Assembly (NCBI GenBank): GCA_910583605.1
Contig: CAJTXN010000024.1
Location: forward strand, 1 to 25,562
From: an uncultured Lachnospiraceae bacterium
GTDB taxonomy: Bacteria; Bacillota; Clostridia; Lachnospirales; Lachnospiraceae
Direction: 5' to 3'
DNA length: 25,562 nucleotides
Shown: positions 15,998-23,912 of the stretch, piece by piece
Position numbering within the stretch: position 1 is the stretch's first letter
How the letters are laid out: each line of letters opens with the position of its first letter
Notes under the pieces: generated by a model
Databases searched by the model: none
The model's input: only the letters and a program-made list of their open reading frames with translations
Told to the model about the DNA's origin: nothing
Translations under genes and position numbers: made by a program

Positions 15998-16031
15998 AGA
16001 ATAGCTGATGTTTTTGAAGATTTCATAAAGA
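15998..16031 (-). promoter_or_regulatory. Nis-box-like LanR binding site and promoter of the lan operon
   Basis: On the minus strand TCT-TTATGAAA-TCT (16031 to 16018) is followed after 14 bases by the -10-like TATTCT (16003 to 15998). TCT-N8-TCT positioned at the -35 region with this gap to the -10 is the organisation of NisR-activated promoters (nisA, nisF). Transcription would begin about 30 bases before lanF. There is no usual -35, as expected for an activator-dependent promoter. Confidence 0.55.
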
Positions 16032-16142
16032 ACACAAAATTTTCTCGATTACATTTTATGAATTATTTTGGCTAACTAATAGAACAGTGTAGACATATCC
16101 AAGAAGAAAGGTGAACAGTAAAATGTAATAGGGTGAATAATT

Positions 16143-16235
16143 ATGGCAAAAAGACCAGTACCAAAATACAACTTCAAGGCTTTTGGGGCAGCGATAAGGA
16201 ATTCAAAGGATTTTGTGCTGCCGATAAAGTGGTAG
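16143..16235 (+). pseudogene. 5' fragment of an ICE-type HTH regulator
   Basis: From ATG 16143 the frame reads MAKRPVPKYNFKAFGAAI and then runs into foreign sequence, ending at TAG 16233. The beginning matches the start of small XRE-type regulators common on Tn916-like conjugative elements (KYDFRAFGLAIKEAR...). Only about 18 codons are left before the join with DUF1893 sequence at roughly 16195. Confidence 0.5.
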
Positions 16236-16495
16236 GTAAAGCTGCCGCATTTTTATATATACTGCTGGGTGTGAAGACGGTATATGCACCGGTGATGAGC
16301 AGGGGGGCCATAGATACATTGGAACGATATGATATTCAGTCCTTGTATGACTGTTCCGTCGACAAAATCATAAACCGCGCCGGAACAGGAATCTGTCCGA
16401 TGGAAGAAACCGTTTGGGATATTAGCAGTCCGGAAGAAGCTTTAATAGCAGTAAAAATAAAATTGACAGAGCTTTTGAATTCACAATTCCATTGA
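16190..16495 (+). pseudogene. 5'-truncated DUF1893 protein
   Basis: The frame from about 16196 encodes the DUF1893 core: GFCAADKVVGKAAAFLYILLGVKTVYAPVMS, then YDCSVDKIINRAGTGICPMEETVWDISSPEEAL. Complete members have about 45 more N-terminal residues (a Cys-rich strand and a RGV.PLL motif). These are replaced here by out-of-frame HTH-regulator sequence. A fused reading frame from ATG 16133 exists (120 residues), but its first 20 residues are the HTH gene read in the wrong frame. The function of DUF1893 is unknown, although the fold is related to cytidine-deaminase-like proteins. Confidence 0.7.
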
Positions 16496-16531
16496 AAGAC
16501 TCAACATTCTTCTTTCATCAGATGTCATATC

Positions 16532-16560
16532 TTGCAATTTCTGGATAAATGTGTTACACT
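16532..16560 (+). promoter_or_regulatory. Probable sigma-A promoter of the FliD-like repeat protein
   Basis: TTGCAA (16532-16537), a 17-bp spacer and TACACT (16555-16560), about 95 bases before the start codon. The 5' leader is long and AT-rich; I see no clear riboswitch fold in it. Confidence 0.45.
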
Positions 16561-16654
16561 AATATTAATTATAAGGAATTTTATGACGATAAATAAAGTA
16601 TAGTAAGTGTAAAAACATGGAAGTTCATATTTTTTAATCAAAGGAGTGATGACT

Positions 16655-17830
16655 ATGAGTACAAATTATAACTCTAACCTGTTCCAAAGTTTTTCATTTA
16701 ATAGTGGAAGTCAGAATCTTTTCTCAGATTATGCCAGCATAAAGAACGGCAGTTATGCCAGACTTCTGAAGGCTTATTATGGCAGAGGATATGATTCGGA
16801 TTCGGCGACTGGCAGCACGAAAAGCCGTTCAAGTAATGTTCTTGAAAAACTTCTGGAAGAGCGGAGGAATCCGAAGGTTTCAGAAGAAGTGCAGGAGGCA
16901 AATGCGAATCTGACCAGTGGGATTTCGAGCCTGAGAGGTTCTGTATCCACGTTACAGAATGAAAAGACCTATACAGACACGGAGAATGGCCAGACTGCGG
17001 CAGACAAGGTAGTTTCTGCAGTGAAAGATTATGTGACGCAGTATAATAATGTTGTGAGTACGGCAAAACAATCCACATTGTCAGGCAAGACATCACATGT
17101 GGCAGCTATGATGCGCAGTACCGCTGCGAATGCCGATAAGCTTTCGGAAATGGGCATTACAATCAATAAAAACGGAACGCTTCAGATGAATGAAAGCAAG
17201 CTGAAGGCAACAGATATCTCAAAGGTACAGGAGCTGTTTTCAGCCAAAGATATCACAAGCTATGGCTCCACGGTTATGTCGCGTCTTCAGTTTGCGAACG
17301 CTGCGGCAGGCGCAAGTACGACGACTACTGATAAGACTAACAACACGCCGGGTTCCGCTGCCGCATCTCTTAAGGCAGACAGCGAATTGCTTGCCTCTGG
17401 TAAATTATTTGAAAAGGTAAAGGATAAGGATGGCAATGAGACATATGATATTGACAAAATTCTTGCCACGACAAAGAGTTTTGTAAGCAATTACAACGAT
17501 ATGCTTGATGCGGCCAAATTCAGTTCGAATTCCGGTGTATCAGCAAATCTGTCCCGAATCAGGGAAAAAACGGCGCAAAATGCGGAGGCACTTAAACAGT
17601 TTGGCATCAGTGTGGATAAGAATGGCAGAATGACGATTGATGATGAGACATTTAAAGAATCAGATATGTCCGATGTACAGAAATTCTTCAAAGACTATGG
17701 TGCTTCTATTGCCAGCAGTGCTTCTCTTGTAAATTATTATATGACTACGCAGGCGAATGCTGCCAGTGGTTATACGGCTACCGGCGCATATAATGTACAG
17801 GGAAGTGTACGCTATGCGGATTTCATGTAA
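16655..17830 (+). CDS. Unassigned 391-aa protein with two FliD-like repeat modules
   Basis: I do not recognise a named family. After a Ser/Asn-rich N-terminus (1-60) the protein consists of two related units. Unit 1 (about 83-215) contains ADKVVSAVKDYVTQYNNVVSTAK, then MGITINKNGTLQMNESKLKA. Unit 2 (about 236-367) contains DIDKILATTKSFVSNYNDMLDAAK, then FGISVDKNGRMTIDDETFKE. The pattern of a helix with YN, a region of short helices, then LGI..(D/N)KNG.L.(D/N)..K(L/F) is that of the C-terminal part of flagellar cap protein FliD. No signal peptide or membrane segment is seen, as expected for flagellar-type export, but no flagellar genes are in the window. I start at ATG 16655 because AAGGAG lies eight bases upstream; GTG 16646 overlaps that site. 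It is monocistronic, ending in a strong terminator. Confidence 0.7.
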   Translation: MSTNYNSNLFQSFSFNSGSQNLFSDYASIKNGSYARLLKAYYGRGYDSDSATGSTKSRSSNVLEKLLEERRNPKVSEEVQEANANLTSGISSLRGSVSTLQNEKTYTDTENGQTAADKVVSAVKDYVTQYNNVVSTAKQSTLSGKTSHVAAMMRSTAANADKLSEMGITINKNGTLQMNESKLKATDISKVQELFSAKDITSYGSTVMSRLQFANAAAGASTTTTDKTNNTPGSAAASLKADSELLASGKLFEKVKDKDGNETYDIDKILATTKSFVSNYNDMLDAAKFSSNSGVSANLSRIREKTAQNAEALKQFGISVDKNGRMTIDDETFKESDMSDVQKFFKDYGASIASSASLVNYYMTTQANAASGYTATGAYNVQGSVRYADFM

Positions 17831-17859
17831 TCTGTTTTAAGGAAAGACAGGGACATACA

Positions 17860-17908
17860 GGATGCGAATCAACCAAAGTTTGGTCTGTTGGTTCGCATCC
17901 TTTTTTTT
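17860..17908 (+). terminator. Strong intrinsic terminator
   Basis: GGATGCGAATCAAC (17860-17873) pairs with GTTGGTTCGCATCC (17887-17900) through 14 pairs with one G-U, followed by eight T. It ends the FliD-like gene. The minus-strand gene that converges from the right stops at 17934, but the A-run needed for a bidirectional terminator is absent. Confidence 0.9.
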
Positions 17909-17933
17909 GCGGATTGAGGTTGATTTAAATTTA

Positions 17934-19802
17934 CTATTCAAAATAAAACACCTTACTCCTGGTCCGAAACGGCAGGCGATTTCCTTTCGGCAGGAGAAAT
18001 GCGTGCTCATGCCGTATCGTCATTTTATCTTCAATAAATCCGTCCGTAATGATCAGAATAGGTCCGTCTTTCGGAAAGTCTTCTGCCGATTCCAGCATAT
18101 CCACTCCGGGCTGGAGAACGGTTCCTCCCCGTCCTTTTACATTGACCCTGCCGGCAATATCTTCCGGTGCAAGATATCCGGCATCATAGGCCCTTGCATC
18201 GCAGAAAACAACCCTTGCAAAAGGAACGTCTTTGGCAGCGGCATAGCTGGCAATGGAACCCAGCGCCATGCCGATCTGCTTTGATGACATGGAACCGGAG
18301 GTATCTACCACTACACCGAACGTACGGCTGTCTGTGGGAATATCCTGTCGGACATATCTGGGCCGTGGAATGTCTGGGGTAGAACCCTGTCTGCGGCTGG
18401 GTCTGCCATAGGTTCGTGTTTTTTCCAAAGGCTGAAAATGACAGTCAAACCAGTTGGCCAGTTCCACATCCCAGGGAATCGGCGGCATGGCAAGAGCGCG
18501 GATTTCTTCGATCAGTCCCGCAGGAATAAATCCTCTGTCATTGGAAGTATGATATTCCAGTCCCTGCATCAAAGCATTTTTGCAGAAATCATCCAGGGTT
18601 GTACCGGTATGGCTGCTGCCGAAGACCGGAGAACCATTTTCAATGACGTCGCCTTTTCCGTATCCGCGAAAAGTAGAAAGTTTTGAGTACTTTTTTAAGT
18701 CCGTCTGTATCCTGTCATAAATGGATTCAGCTGACATTCCTTTCAGGGATTCGTCATACAGCAATCCGTCGGCAGGCATCTGCCCGATCTGCATATCCCG
18801 AAGCCAGCCGTTAATAACAAAGTCACAGGCCACATTCCAGAGATAGGAATCCCGCCCCTGACATCTCCGGTGATGCTGCAATCCGGCATGAAGATATTCA
18901 TGGGCCAGAACGAAACGCCATTCATCAGTGCTGAGATTAAGGGCGGGATTAGCATAAATTTCACCCGCTGTAACATCTATGGCTGCAATCTGGATTTCAT
19001 TCCGGATACAATAGCGGTAATCCTCAACAATACGAAAGGAAGCGGCAAGCCCGCCCAGCAGCGGATAATGGTCGATAAACCATCCGGCCGCCCGGGTGAT
19101 ATTGGTATCCGGGTGGGCGGAAGCTTTGTCGTGTCCGCCTGCCTTGCTGACGGCATCAGAAACGGAATGTGCAAGAGCATTGGCAAACAGGGAGGTATAT
19201 CGGTTATTCAGGTTTTTATTATAGACCAGAGGCCGTTCCAGTCCCCTCATGTCCAGTCGCCCGGCACCGGCCGTTCCATACCGCTGGTCCGATTCCGGGG
19301 CCTTGTGTTCCATAAGATAATCATAGATTTTAAGTTCATCGGTAAGGCTTCCGGGAAAGGACGTAACCGGGTCCGGACAAATCGGAGTAAAAGAACCGAT
19401 ATCATGGAGAAATTTTGCGATATAAATATTACATGCGGCATTCCAGATATATTTATTGAACGAAGGTGTTTTTATAAGGGTACCATCGGGCTGTTCGGTT
19501 GTGTATCCCGGCATACGATCGGCATCGAAATGTCCGAAAGCAAGATGCAGTTCACAGTGTGCAATGGCATATGCCCACTGACTCTCTGTTAAGAAAATAT
19601 CTTTATTTAGATAAATATATCCGCTGCTGTCCACGTAAGCGGCACAGTCTTTTCCCATTAGGATTTTGTCATGTATGATTATCTGCTTATAAAGCTGAAA
19701 AAACAACGGGTGTGATTTTATAATGGATATTCCGTATTGTAGTTTTTCCTCGTTTGGATGAATCTTTTTATGTGGTTTACCGGAAGATTTTTTTGCGGCC
19801 AT
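17934..19802 (-). CDS. DUF2201-type metallopeptidase-like protein with C-terminal VWA domain
   Basis: A 622-residue cytoplasmic protein. The N-terminal part carries two zincin-like units. Unit A (about 40-135) has WAYAIAHCELHLAFGHFD (HCELH 82-86), then YIWNAACNIYIAKFL. Unit B (about 265-335) has WRFVLAHEYLHAGLQHH (HEYLH 301-305), then YLWNVACDFVINGWL. Only unit B keeps a canonical HExxH. The C-terminal VWA domain begins TFGVVVDTSGSMSS with the metal-site DxSGS at 500-504, then GRGGT and IITDGFI. It follows the MoxR ATPase gene by 49 bp on the same strand. MoxR-VWA pairs act as chaperone-like machines that insert cofactors or remodel targets; proteolytic activity of DUF2201 has not been established to my knowledge. 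Target unknown. Confidence 0.82.
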   Translation of the reverse strand: MAAKKSSGKPHKKIHPNEEKLQYGISIIKSHPLFFQLYKQIIIHDKILMGKDCAAYVDSSGYIYLNKDIFLTESQWAYAIAHCELHLAFGHFDADRMPGYTTEQPDGTLIKTPSFNKYIWNAACNIYIAKFLHDIGSFTPICPDPVTSFPGSLTDELKIYDYLMEHKAPESDQRYGTAGAGRLDMRGLERPLVYNKNLNNRYTSLFANALAHSVSDAVSKAGGHDKASAHPDTNITRAAGWFIDHYPLLGGLAASFRIVEDYRYCIRNEIQIAAIDVTAGEIYANPALNLSTDEWRFVLAHEYLHAGLQHHRRCQGRDSYLWNVACDFVINGWLRDMQIGQMPADGLLYDESLKGMSAESIYDRIQTDLKKYSKLSTFRGYGKGDVIENGSPVFGSSHTGTTLDDFCKNALMQGLEYHTSNDRGFIPAGLIEEIRALAMPPIPWDVELANWFDCHFQPLEKTRTYGRPSRRQGSTPDIPRPRYVRQDIPTDSRTFGVVVDTSGSMSSKQIGMALGSIASYAAAKDVPFARVVFCDARAYDAGYLAPEDIAGRVNVKGRGGTVLQPGVDMLESAEDFPKDGPILIITDGFIEDKMTIRHEHAFLLPKGNRLPFRTRSKVFYFE

Positions 19803-19851
19803 AAGAGTATTACCTGCTTTCCTGAATCCTGCAGATTATACAGGATTCAAT

Positions 19852-20922
19852 TTATTTATATGTATCAGAAGGAACCAGACGGGGAAGGTCTCTGACAATT
19901 TCAAACATAAACCATTCGGGAAGAACTTCTCCTTTATCGGCGGATACAACCATCTGGGCAATTTCGTAGTTAATGGCTGATAAATCTTTGATCAGCGCTT
20001 TGGCACGATGGGCAAAAAACTGGGAATCCCTGTTCAGTTTCTGCTTGCTTTTCGGCAGGTCGTGTAACAGACGTGCCCGGAATGACTGGGCGAGGAAGTA
20101 GAGAACATCCCGTTCCTCCGGTCCGGACGGCCACCGGCTTTCACCTTTGATAATATCGCTGAGCAGATGGGAGTTTTTCAACTGTTTGGTATAGGCGGAG
20201 AACATTCCTGCATGAGAGGCGGAAATACAGCCATAGGCTAATATGCGGAGTGTTTCCTCTGAAATTTCCCGTGTGCCGGCTCCGTATTCCTTTAAGGCAT
20301 CGCTGAGCATATGCCAGGAGCGGGGAGTTGAGTAGGGTTCTTCCGTTTTTGGCGGTTCCGAAAAGAGATGGTCCGGACGTTGCGTAATATAGTCTGTAAT
20401 CCAGGGATGGATATCAGCCTCGTATGCCCAGCTCAGCCATTGTTTTACATCCGCTTTCAGCTGGACATGAAACATCCGGTTGATCAGGGCGGAGGACATG
20501 GTTTTTACAATGGCGCTGTCCTGGGCGCGGTTGCCGGCGCCGATCACAACGCTTCCAGCCGGCAGATGATATTCGCCTACCCTCCGCTCATGAATCAGAC
20601 TGTAAAATGCTTTCTGCACCTCCTGGGAACAGGCATTCAGTTCATCCAGAAATAATACATAGGGTTCTGTTCTGGCAATCATCTTAGGGGGAAGAAATTC
20701 GGACGTTCCGTTCTTGATCTGAGGGATACCAATAATATCTTCGGGAGCAAGCTGGCTGCCCAGTAAAGATACACAGGGAAGTCCTACCGCATCGGCAAAC
20801 TGTTCTACCAGTGCGGATTTTCCGATGCCCGGCGCACCCCAGATAAAAACCGGACGTACCGGTGCAATATTTAACAATATATCGGATAAATCGGTTTGAG
20901 TTACATTAATCGGTAAATTCAT
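19852..20922 (-). CDS. MoxR-family AAA+ ATPase
   Basis: 356 residues with an AAA+ core: Walker A GAPGIGKS (29-36), Walker B VLFLDE (89-94), sensor-1 GAGNRAQDSA (about 128-137) and the arginine-finger region ALINRMFHV. After the core comes a helical lid region, with STPRSWHMLSDAL around residue 200, as in MoxR/RavA-like proteins. It is the upstream partner of the DUF2201-VWA gene and presumably drives remodelling of the VWA protein or its clients. GAAAGGAATATAAATG gives a good ribosome binding site. The promoter lies in the region shared with the divergent phosphoesterase gene; I cannot place it confidently. Confidence 0.88.
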   Translation of the reverse strand: MNLPINVTQTDLSDILLNIAPVRPVFIWGAPGIGKSALVEQFADAVGLPCVSLLGSQLAPEDIIGIPQIKNGTSEFLPPKMIARTEPYVLFLDELNACSQEVQKAFYSLIHERRVGEYHLPAGSVVIGAGNRAQDSAIVKTMSSALINRMFHVQLKADVKQWLSWAYEADIHPWITDYITQRPDHLFSEPPKTEEPYSTPRSWHMLSDALKEYGAGTREISEETLRILAYGCISASHAGMFSAYTKQLKNSHLLSDIIKGESRWPSGPEERDVLYFLAQSFRARLLHDLPKSKQKLNRDSQFFAHRAKALIKDLSAINYEIAQMVVSADKGEVLPEWFMFEIVRDLPRLVPSDTYK

Positions 20923-20979
20923 TTATATTCCTTTCTATTAGTTTTGCAATTGCCTGAGCAAAAGTTAATAAGAAAATCA

Positions 20980-21010
20980 TTGACTTAAAGTCAACTTCAT
21001 TTAGTATAAT
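20980..21010 (+). promoter_or_regulatory. Promoter with 19-bp spacer and MerR-type dyad
   Basis: TTGACT (20980-20985), 19 bp, TATAAT (21005-21010). A spacer of 19 bp is too long for unaided RNA polymerase and is typical of MerR-family-activated promoters. The spacer holds CTTAAAGTCAACTTCATT, close to the AdhR/NmlR-type operator CTTAAAGTTAACTTTAAG (14 of 18). TTGACTTAAAGTCAA (20980-20994) is itself a perfect dyad. No MerR-type gene is in the window. Confidence 0.55.
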
Positions 21011-21077
21011 AGCATAAAAGAAAAAAGAAAGGAATATTTTTCAAACACAGGAAATATTGTGCTTGGAAAATCGGGTA

Positions 21078-22199
21078 ATGAATATGACAGCAATACTTTT
21101 CAGAATTTTTACGGTTGTACTGTTTTCCGGTATTTTTCTCTATTTTTACTTTAGAAGAATGTTATTATCTTATTTTCCAAAGTTAAAGAATAAGATTGTT
21201 TATGGCATTATTTTAGTTATCTCTGCCTGTCTGGCCGTCTGCCGGACAAATAAATGGGGATTCGGGGAATTTTTTGTAGGCCATCTGGTAGCATTTGCCT
21301 TAGTGGTGGAAGTGTTTCATCTGATCGTGTTCTATGGTTTTAAGAAAAAAAATCAGATATGGGAGAAGCTGGTCCGGCGCGGGCTGTTTCCGGCAGTATT
21401 AATGGCGGCAGTCCTGATTTATGGTTATTTCAACATGACTACCATTGGAAATAAGGAATATACGGTTGCGACCGGGAAAAATATCCGTAGTCAGGGATAT
21501 GATATTGTACTAATGTCGGATATCCATTTTGGAACTACAATGGATATTAAAAAGTTTCAAAAAATCTGTGATGACATATCTGCCGAAAACACGGATATTG
21601 TGGTTTTATGCGGTGATATTACCGATGAAAATACAACAAAACAGGAAATGCAGGAGTTTTTTCAGGCGGCAGGCACTATTCAAAGTGAATTCGGAGTATT
21701 ATATATATATGGAAATCATGACCGGCAGCCTTACCGGACGGATAAAAAGTTTACGGTACTGGAACTGGATACTGCAATGTCAGAGGCAGGAATCCATGTG
21801 CTTTCGGATGAGACCTTCCGGCTGAATGATGAATTTGTTATTGTCGGAAGGGAAGATGAGGGTGGAAGTCTGACCGGAAACAGGGCTTCCATTGACGAAT
21901 TGATAAAAGGCGTGGATATGGAAGATTTTATATTGGTTCTGGACCATAAGCCGAAGGATGTGGAAGCCTGCGGAGATATAGGCTGTGACCTTCAGCTGTC
22001 CGGTCATACCCATGGCGGTCAGGTATGGCCCAAGGGATTGATTAACGGGCTGACCAGGAAGTATTATTACGGTCATGAAACGTATAAAGACTATTCCGTT
22101 ATCATATCTTCCGGAGCCGGCGGCTGGGGATATCCGTTTCGAACAGGTTCCCGCTCGGAAATCGTAAGAGTACATATTAAACCGGAAACGGATAAATAG
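21078..22199 (+). CDS. Membrane-anchored metallophosphoesterase (YkuE-like)
   Basis: About 373 residues. Four hydrophobic segments in the first 130 residues are followed by a calcineurin-like phosphoesterase domain with all metal motifs: MSDIHFG (Dx H), CGDITDE, YGNHDRQ, LDHKP and SGHTHGGQVW. The GHTHGG form with an N-terminal membrane part is typical of YkuE-type proteins. The active site is probably on the outer face of the membrane; the substrate is likely a phospho- or pyrophosphoester in the envelope, but this is not determined by sequence. The start is uncertain: TTG 21057, ATG 21078 and ATG 21084 are in frame with poor ribosome binding sites, and I chose the first ATG. It is followed 16 bp later by a PAP2 phosphatase gene, so the two probably form an operon. 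Confidence 0.82.
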   Translation: MNMTAILFRIFTVVLFSGIFLYFYFRRMLLSYFPKLKNKIVYGIILVISACLAVCRTNKWGFGEFFVGHLVAFALVVEVFHLIVFYGFKKKNQIWEKLVRRGLFPAVLMAAVLIYGYFNMTTIGNKEYTVATGKNIRSQGYDIVLMSDIHFGTTMDIKKFQKICDDISAENTDIVVLCGDITDENTTKQEMQEFFQAAGTIQSEFGVLYIYGNHDRQPYRTDKKFTVLELDTAMSEAGIHVLSDETFRLNDEFVIVGREDEGGSLTGNRASIDELIKGVDMEDFILVLDHKPKDVEACGDIGCDLQLSGHTHGGQVWPKGLINGLTRKYYYGHETYKDYSVIISSGAGGWGYPFRTGSRSEIVRVHIKPETDK

Positions 22200-22215
22200 T
22201 GGAAGGAGAATTTAA

Positions 22216-22773
22216 ATGATTGAGTTCCTGTTAAATCTGGATGGCTCTATATTATTGTGGCTGCAGAACAATTTTCGAAATGAGATACTCACTCCGTTTT
22301 TTCTGACAGTAACCCGGCTTGGGGACAAAGGGAGAATATGGATTCTGGTCACGATTATATTGCTCATCTGTAAAAAGACCCGTAACATTGGGATAATGTC
22401 AGCTTTTGCACTGATTTTTGCCAGTGTTTTTAACAATGTTATATTAAAAGGCATTTTTGACAGAACCAGACCGTATGATGTGGTAGAAGGACTGACCAGT
22501 GTGATCGGAAGCATGAAGAGTTCTTCTTTTCCATCGGGGCATACTTCCAGTTCTTTTGCGGCGGCGATGGTTTTGTTTCACGGACTGCCCCGTCGTTATG
22601 GGATTTTATTTATGATACTTGCAGCCCTGATAGCATTTTCCAGAATGTATCTGGGAGTACATTACCCGTCGGATGTGGCGGTGGGGGCCATGACCGGAAT
22701 TGTCAGCGGCCTGGCGGTGATATTCTTATACGATAAAATAAGCAATATGCCATGGAAAAAAAAGGCGGAATAA
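22216..22773 (+). CDS. PAP2-family membrane phosphatase
   Basis: 185 residues, five to six membrane segments, and all three acid-phosphatase motifs: KGIFDRTRP (KxxxxxxRP), PSGH in SFPSGHTSSSFA, and SRMYLGVHYPSD (SRxxxxxHxxxD). Relatives dephosphorylate undecaprenyl pyrophosphate (BcrC-like) or phosphatidylglycerol-phosphate-type lipids at the outer face of the membrane. The ribosome binding site GGAAGGAG lies seven to eight bases before ATG. Co-transcription with the metallophosphoesterase suggests shared work on lipid-linked phosphate. BcrC-like activity would contribute to bacitracin tolerance, but that is conjecture. Confidence 0.87.
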   Translation: MIEFLLNLDGSILLWLQNNFRNEILTPFFLTVTRLGDKGRIWILVTIILLICKKTRNIGIMSAFALIFASVFNNVILKGIFDRTRPYDVVEGLTSVIGSMKSSSFPSGHTSSSFAAAMVLFHGLPRRYGILFMILAALIAFSRMYLGVHYPSDVAVGAMTGIVSGLAVIFLYDKISNMPWKKKAE

Positions 22774-22879
22774 TCTTAATCAGAAGAGTTATTATTTTCC
22801 AAAAACTGACGATATAAATAATAGATTATAATTTACATAAATAATTTATTTTATACAAGAGGATTGGAAAGGTGAGATT

Positions 22880-23884
22880 ATGAAGATAAATGAAAACGGA
22901 AGTATTTTTTTAAGTGACGACCCGAGGCTTCAGAGAACTGCAAATCAGGAAGAGAAGGGTAAAGCCAAAGGAGGAAATGTATTTGCCGGAGACTTGAATC
23001 TGGTGAAAGACCCGGTGGTACAGAAGAGGGAAGAAGCCAGAAATAAGGCTATGAAGGTTATAACCGATGCTTTCTCCAATGAAAAGAAGGTTGATGAAGA
23101 CATTAAGTCCAGATATGCTAAAATCCGCGATTATGAAAAACAGAGCAAAGAGATAACGGAAGAGATGGAAGCCGTCGAGACAGAGATGGAGAAACTGCGG
23201 GAAGGCTATCAGATTGATAAGGACAGTCAGGAATATAAGGATTTAATGCTGCTGGAAAAGAGAAAAGATGCTGAGGCTGATCCGGAAATCAAGCTTACCG
23301 ATGAAGAGAAGGAGCGTCTGAATCAGATTGATGAGCAGGGCTTAACAGAGTTTCAGCAACGTTCCATGGAATTATATGAACCGATGAATGAATTGAAGGA
23401 AAACCTCAAGGAAGCCAAGAAAGGCATTATTATAGAAAATGCTACGATTCGCGGAATTAAAGAAGAGCGTTTAAAACATCATCCAATGGTAGATGCCACG
23501 AAAGAAAAAGAAGACATTCTGGATGCCGCAAAAGATGAAATCTATGGAATGTTAGTGGATGAAGTTAAAGACCATCTGGACAAAGAGATGGAAGAAGAGA
23601 AAGAAAAGGCAGAAGAAAAAGCAGAAGAGAAAAAAGAAAAAGAAGAACAGATCGAAGAAATCAAAGAAAGAATCGAAGAACTGGAGAGGCTGGCAAATCC
23701 GGAGAAAGCGGAAGAAGAGAAGAAAACTTCGGAACAGGATTCCGATATAGACAGACAGATGAGAAACGTATTGGAAATGGATGCTATCCGCACAGACGTA
23801 AAGAAGGAAGTAGAAAACATTGCAGATAAGATGAAACTGGTAGCGGAAGACCTGAAGGGGCTTAAAGTGGATGAGTTATTGTAA
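22880..23884 (+). CDS. Unassigned 334-aa charged coiled-coil protein
   Basis: No named family recognised. The N-terminus (1-60) has a non-helical MKINENGSIFLSDD segment and NVFAGDLN. From about residue 60 to 300 it is almost entirely Glu/Lys-rich coiled coil, most extreme around 235-275 (repeated EKAEE/KKEKEE units). The 3' part of the gene is strongly purine-biased as a result. No signal peptide, membrane segment or Cys is seen, so it is likely a cytoplasmic filament, scaffold or export substrate. GGAAAGG precedes the ATG. It is monocistronic, about 100 bp after the PAP2 gene and closed by a terminator. Confidence 0.65.
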   Translation: MKINENGSIFLSDDPRLQRTANQEEKGKAKGGNVFAGDLNLVKDPVVQKREEARNKAMKVITDAFSNEKKVDEDIKSRYAKIRDYEKQSKEITEEMEAVETEMEKLREGYQIDKDSQEYKDLMLLEKRKDAEADPEIKLTDEEKERLNQIDEQGLTEFQQRSMELYEPMNELKENLKEAKKGIIIENATIRGIKEERLKHHPMVDATKEKEDILDAAKDEIYGMLVDEVKDHLDKEMEEEKEKAEEKAEEKKEKEEQIEEIKERIEELERLANPEKAEEEKKTSEQDSDIDRQMRNVLEMDAIRTDVKKEVENIADKMKLVAEDLKGLKVDELL

Positions 23885-23912
23885 GATTTTGTAATCGAAC
23901 ATTAAATATTAC

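Noticed and set aside
16133..16495. A complete 120-aa gene starting at ATG 16133
   Set aside because: Its first 20 residues are the HTH regulator start read in a wrong frame; the DUF1893 match begins only at about 16196.
18870..19592. A 240-codon open frame on the plus strand antisense to the DUF2201 gene
   Set aside because: The opposite strand carries clear zincin and VWA motifs; the plus-strand frame has no ribosome binding site and no recognisable protein.
23559..23750. Lys-rich alternative frame inside the coiled-coil gene
   Set aside because: Produced by the purine-rich repeats of the real frame; no start signal.
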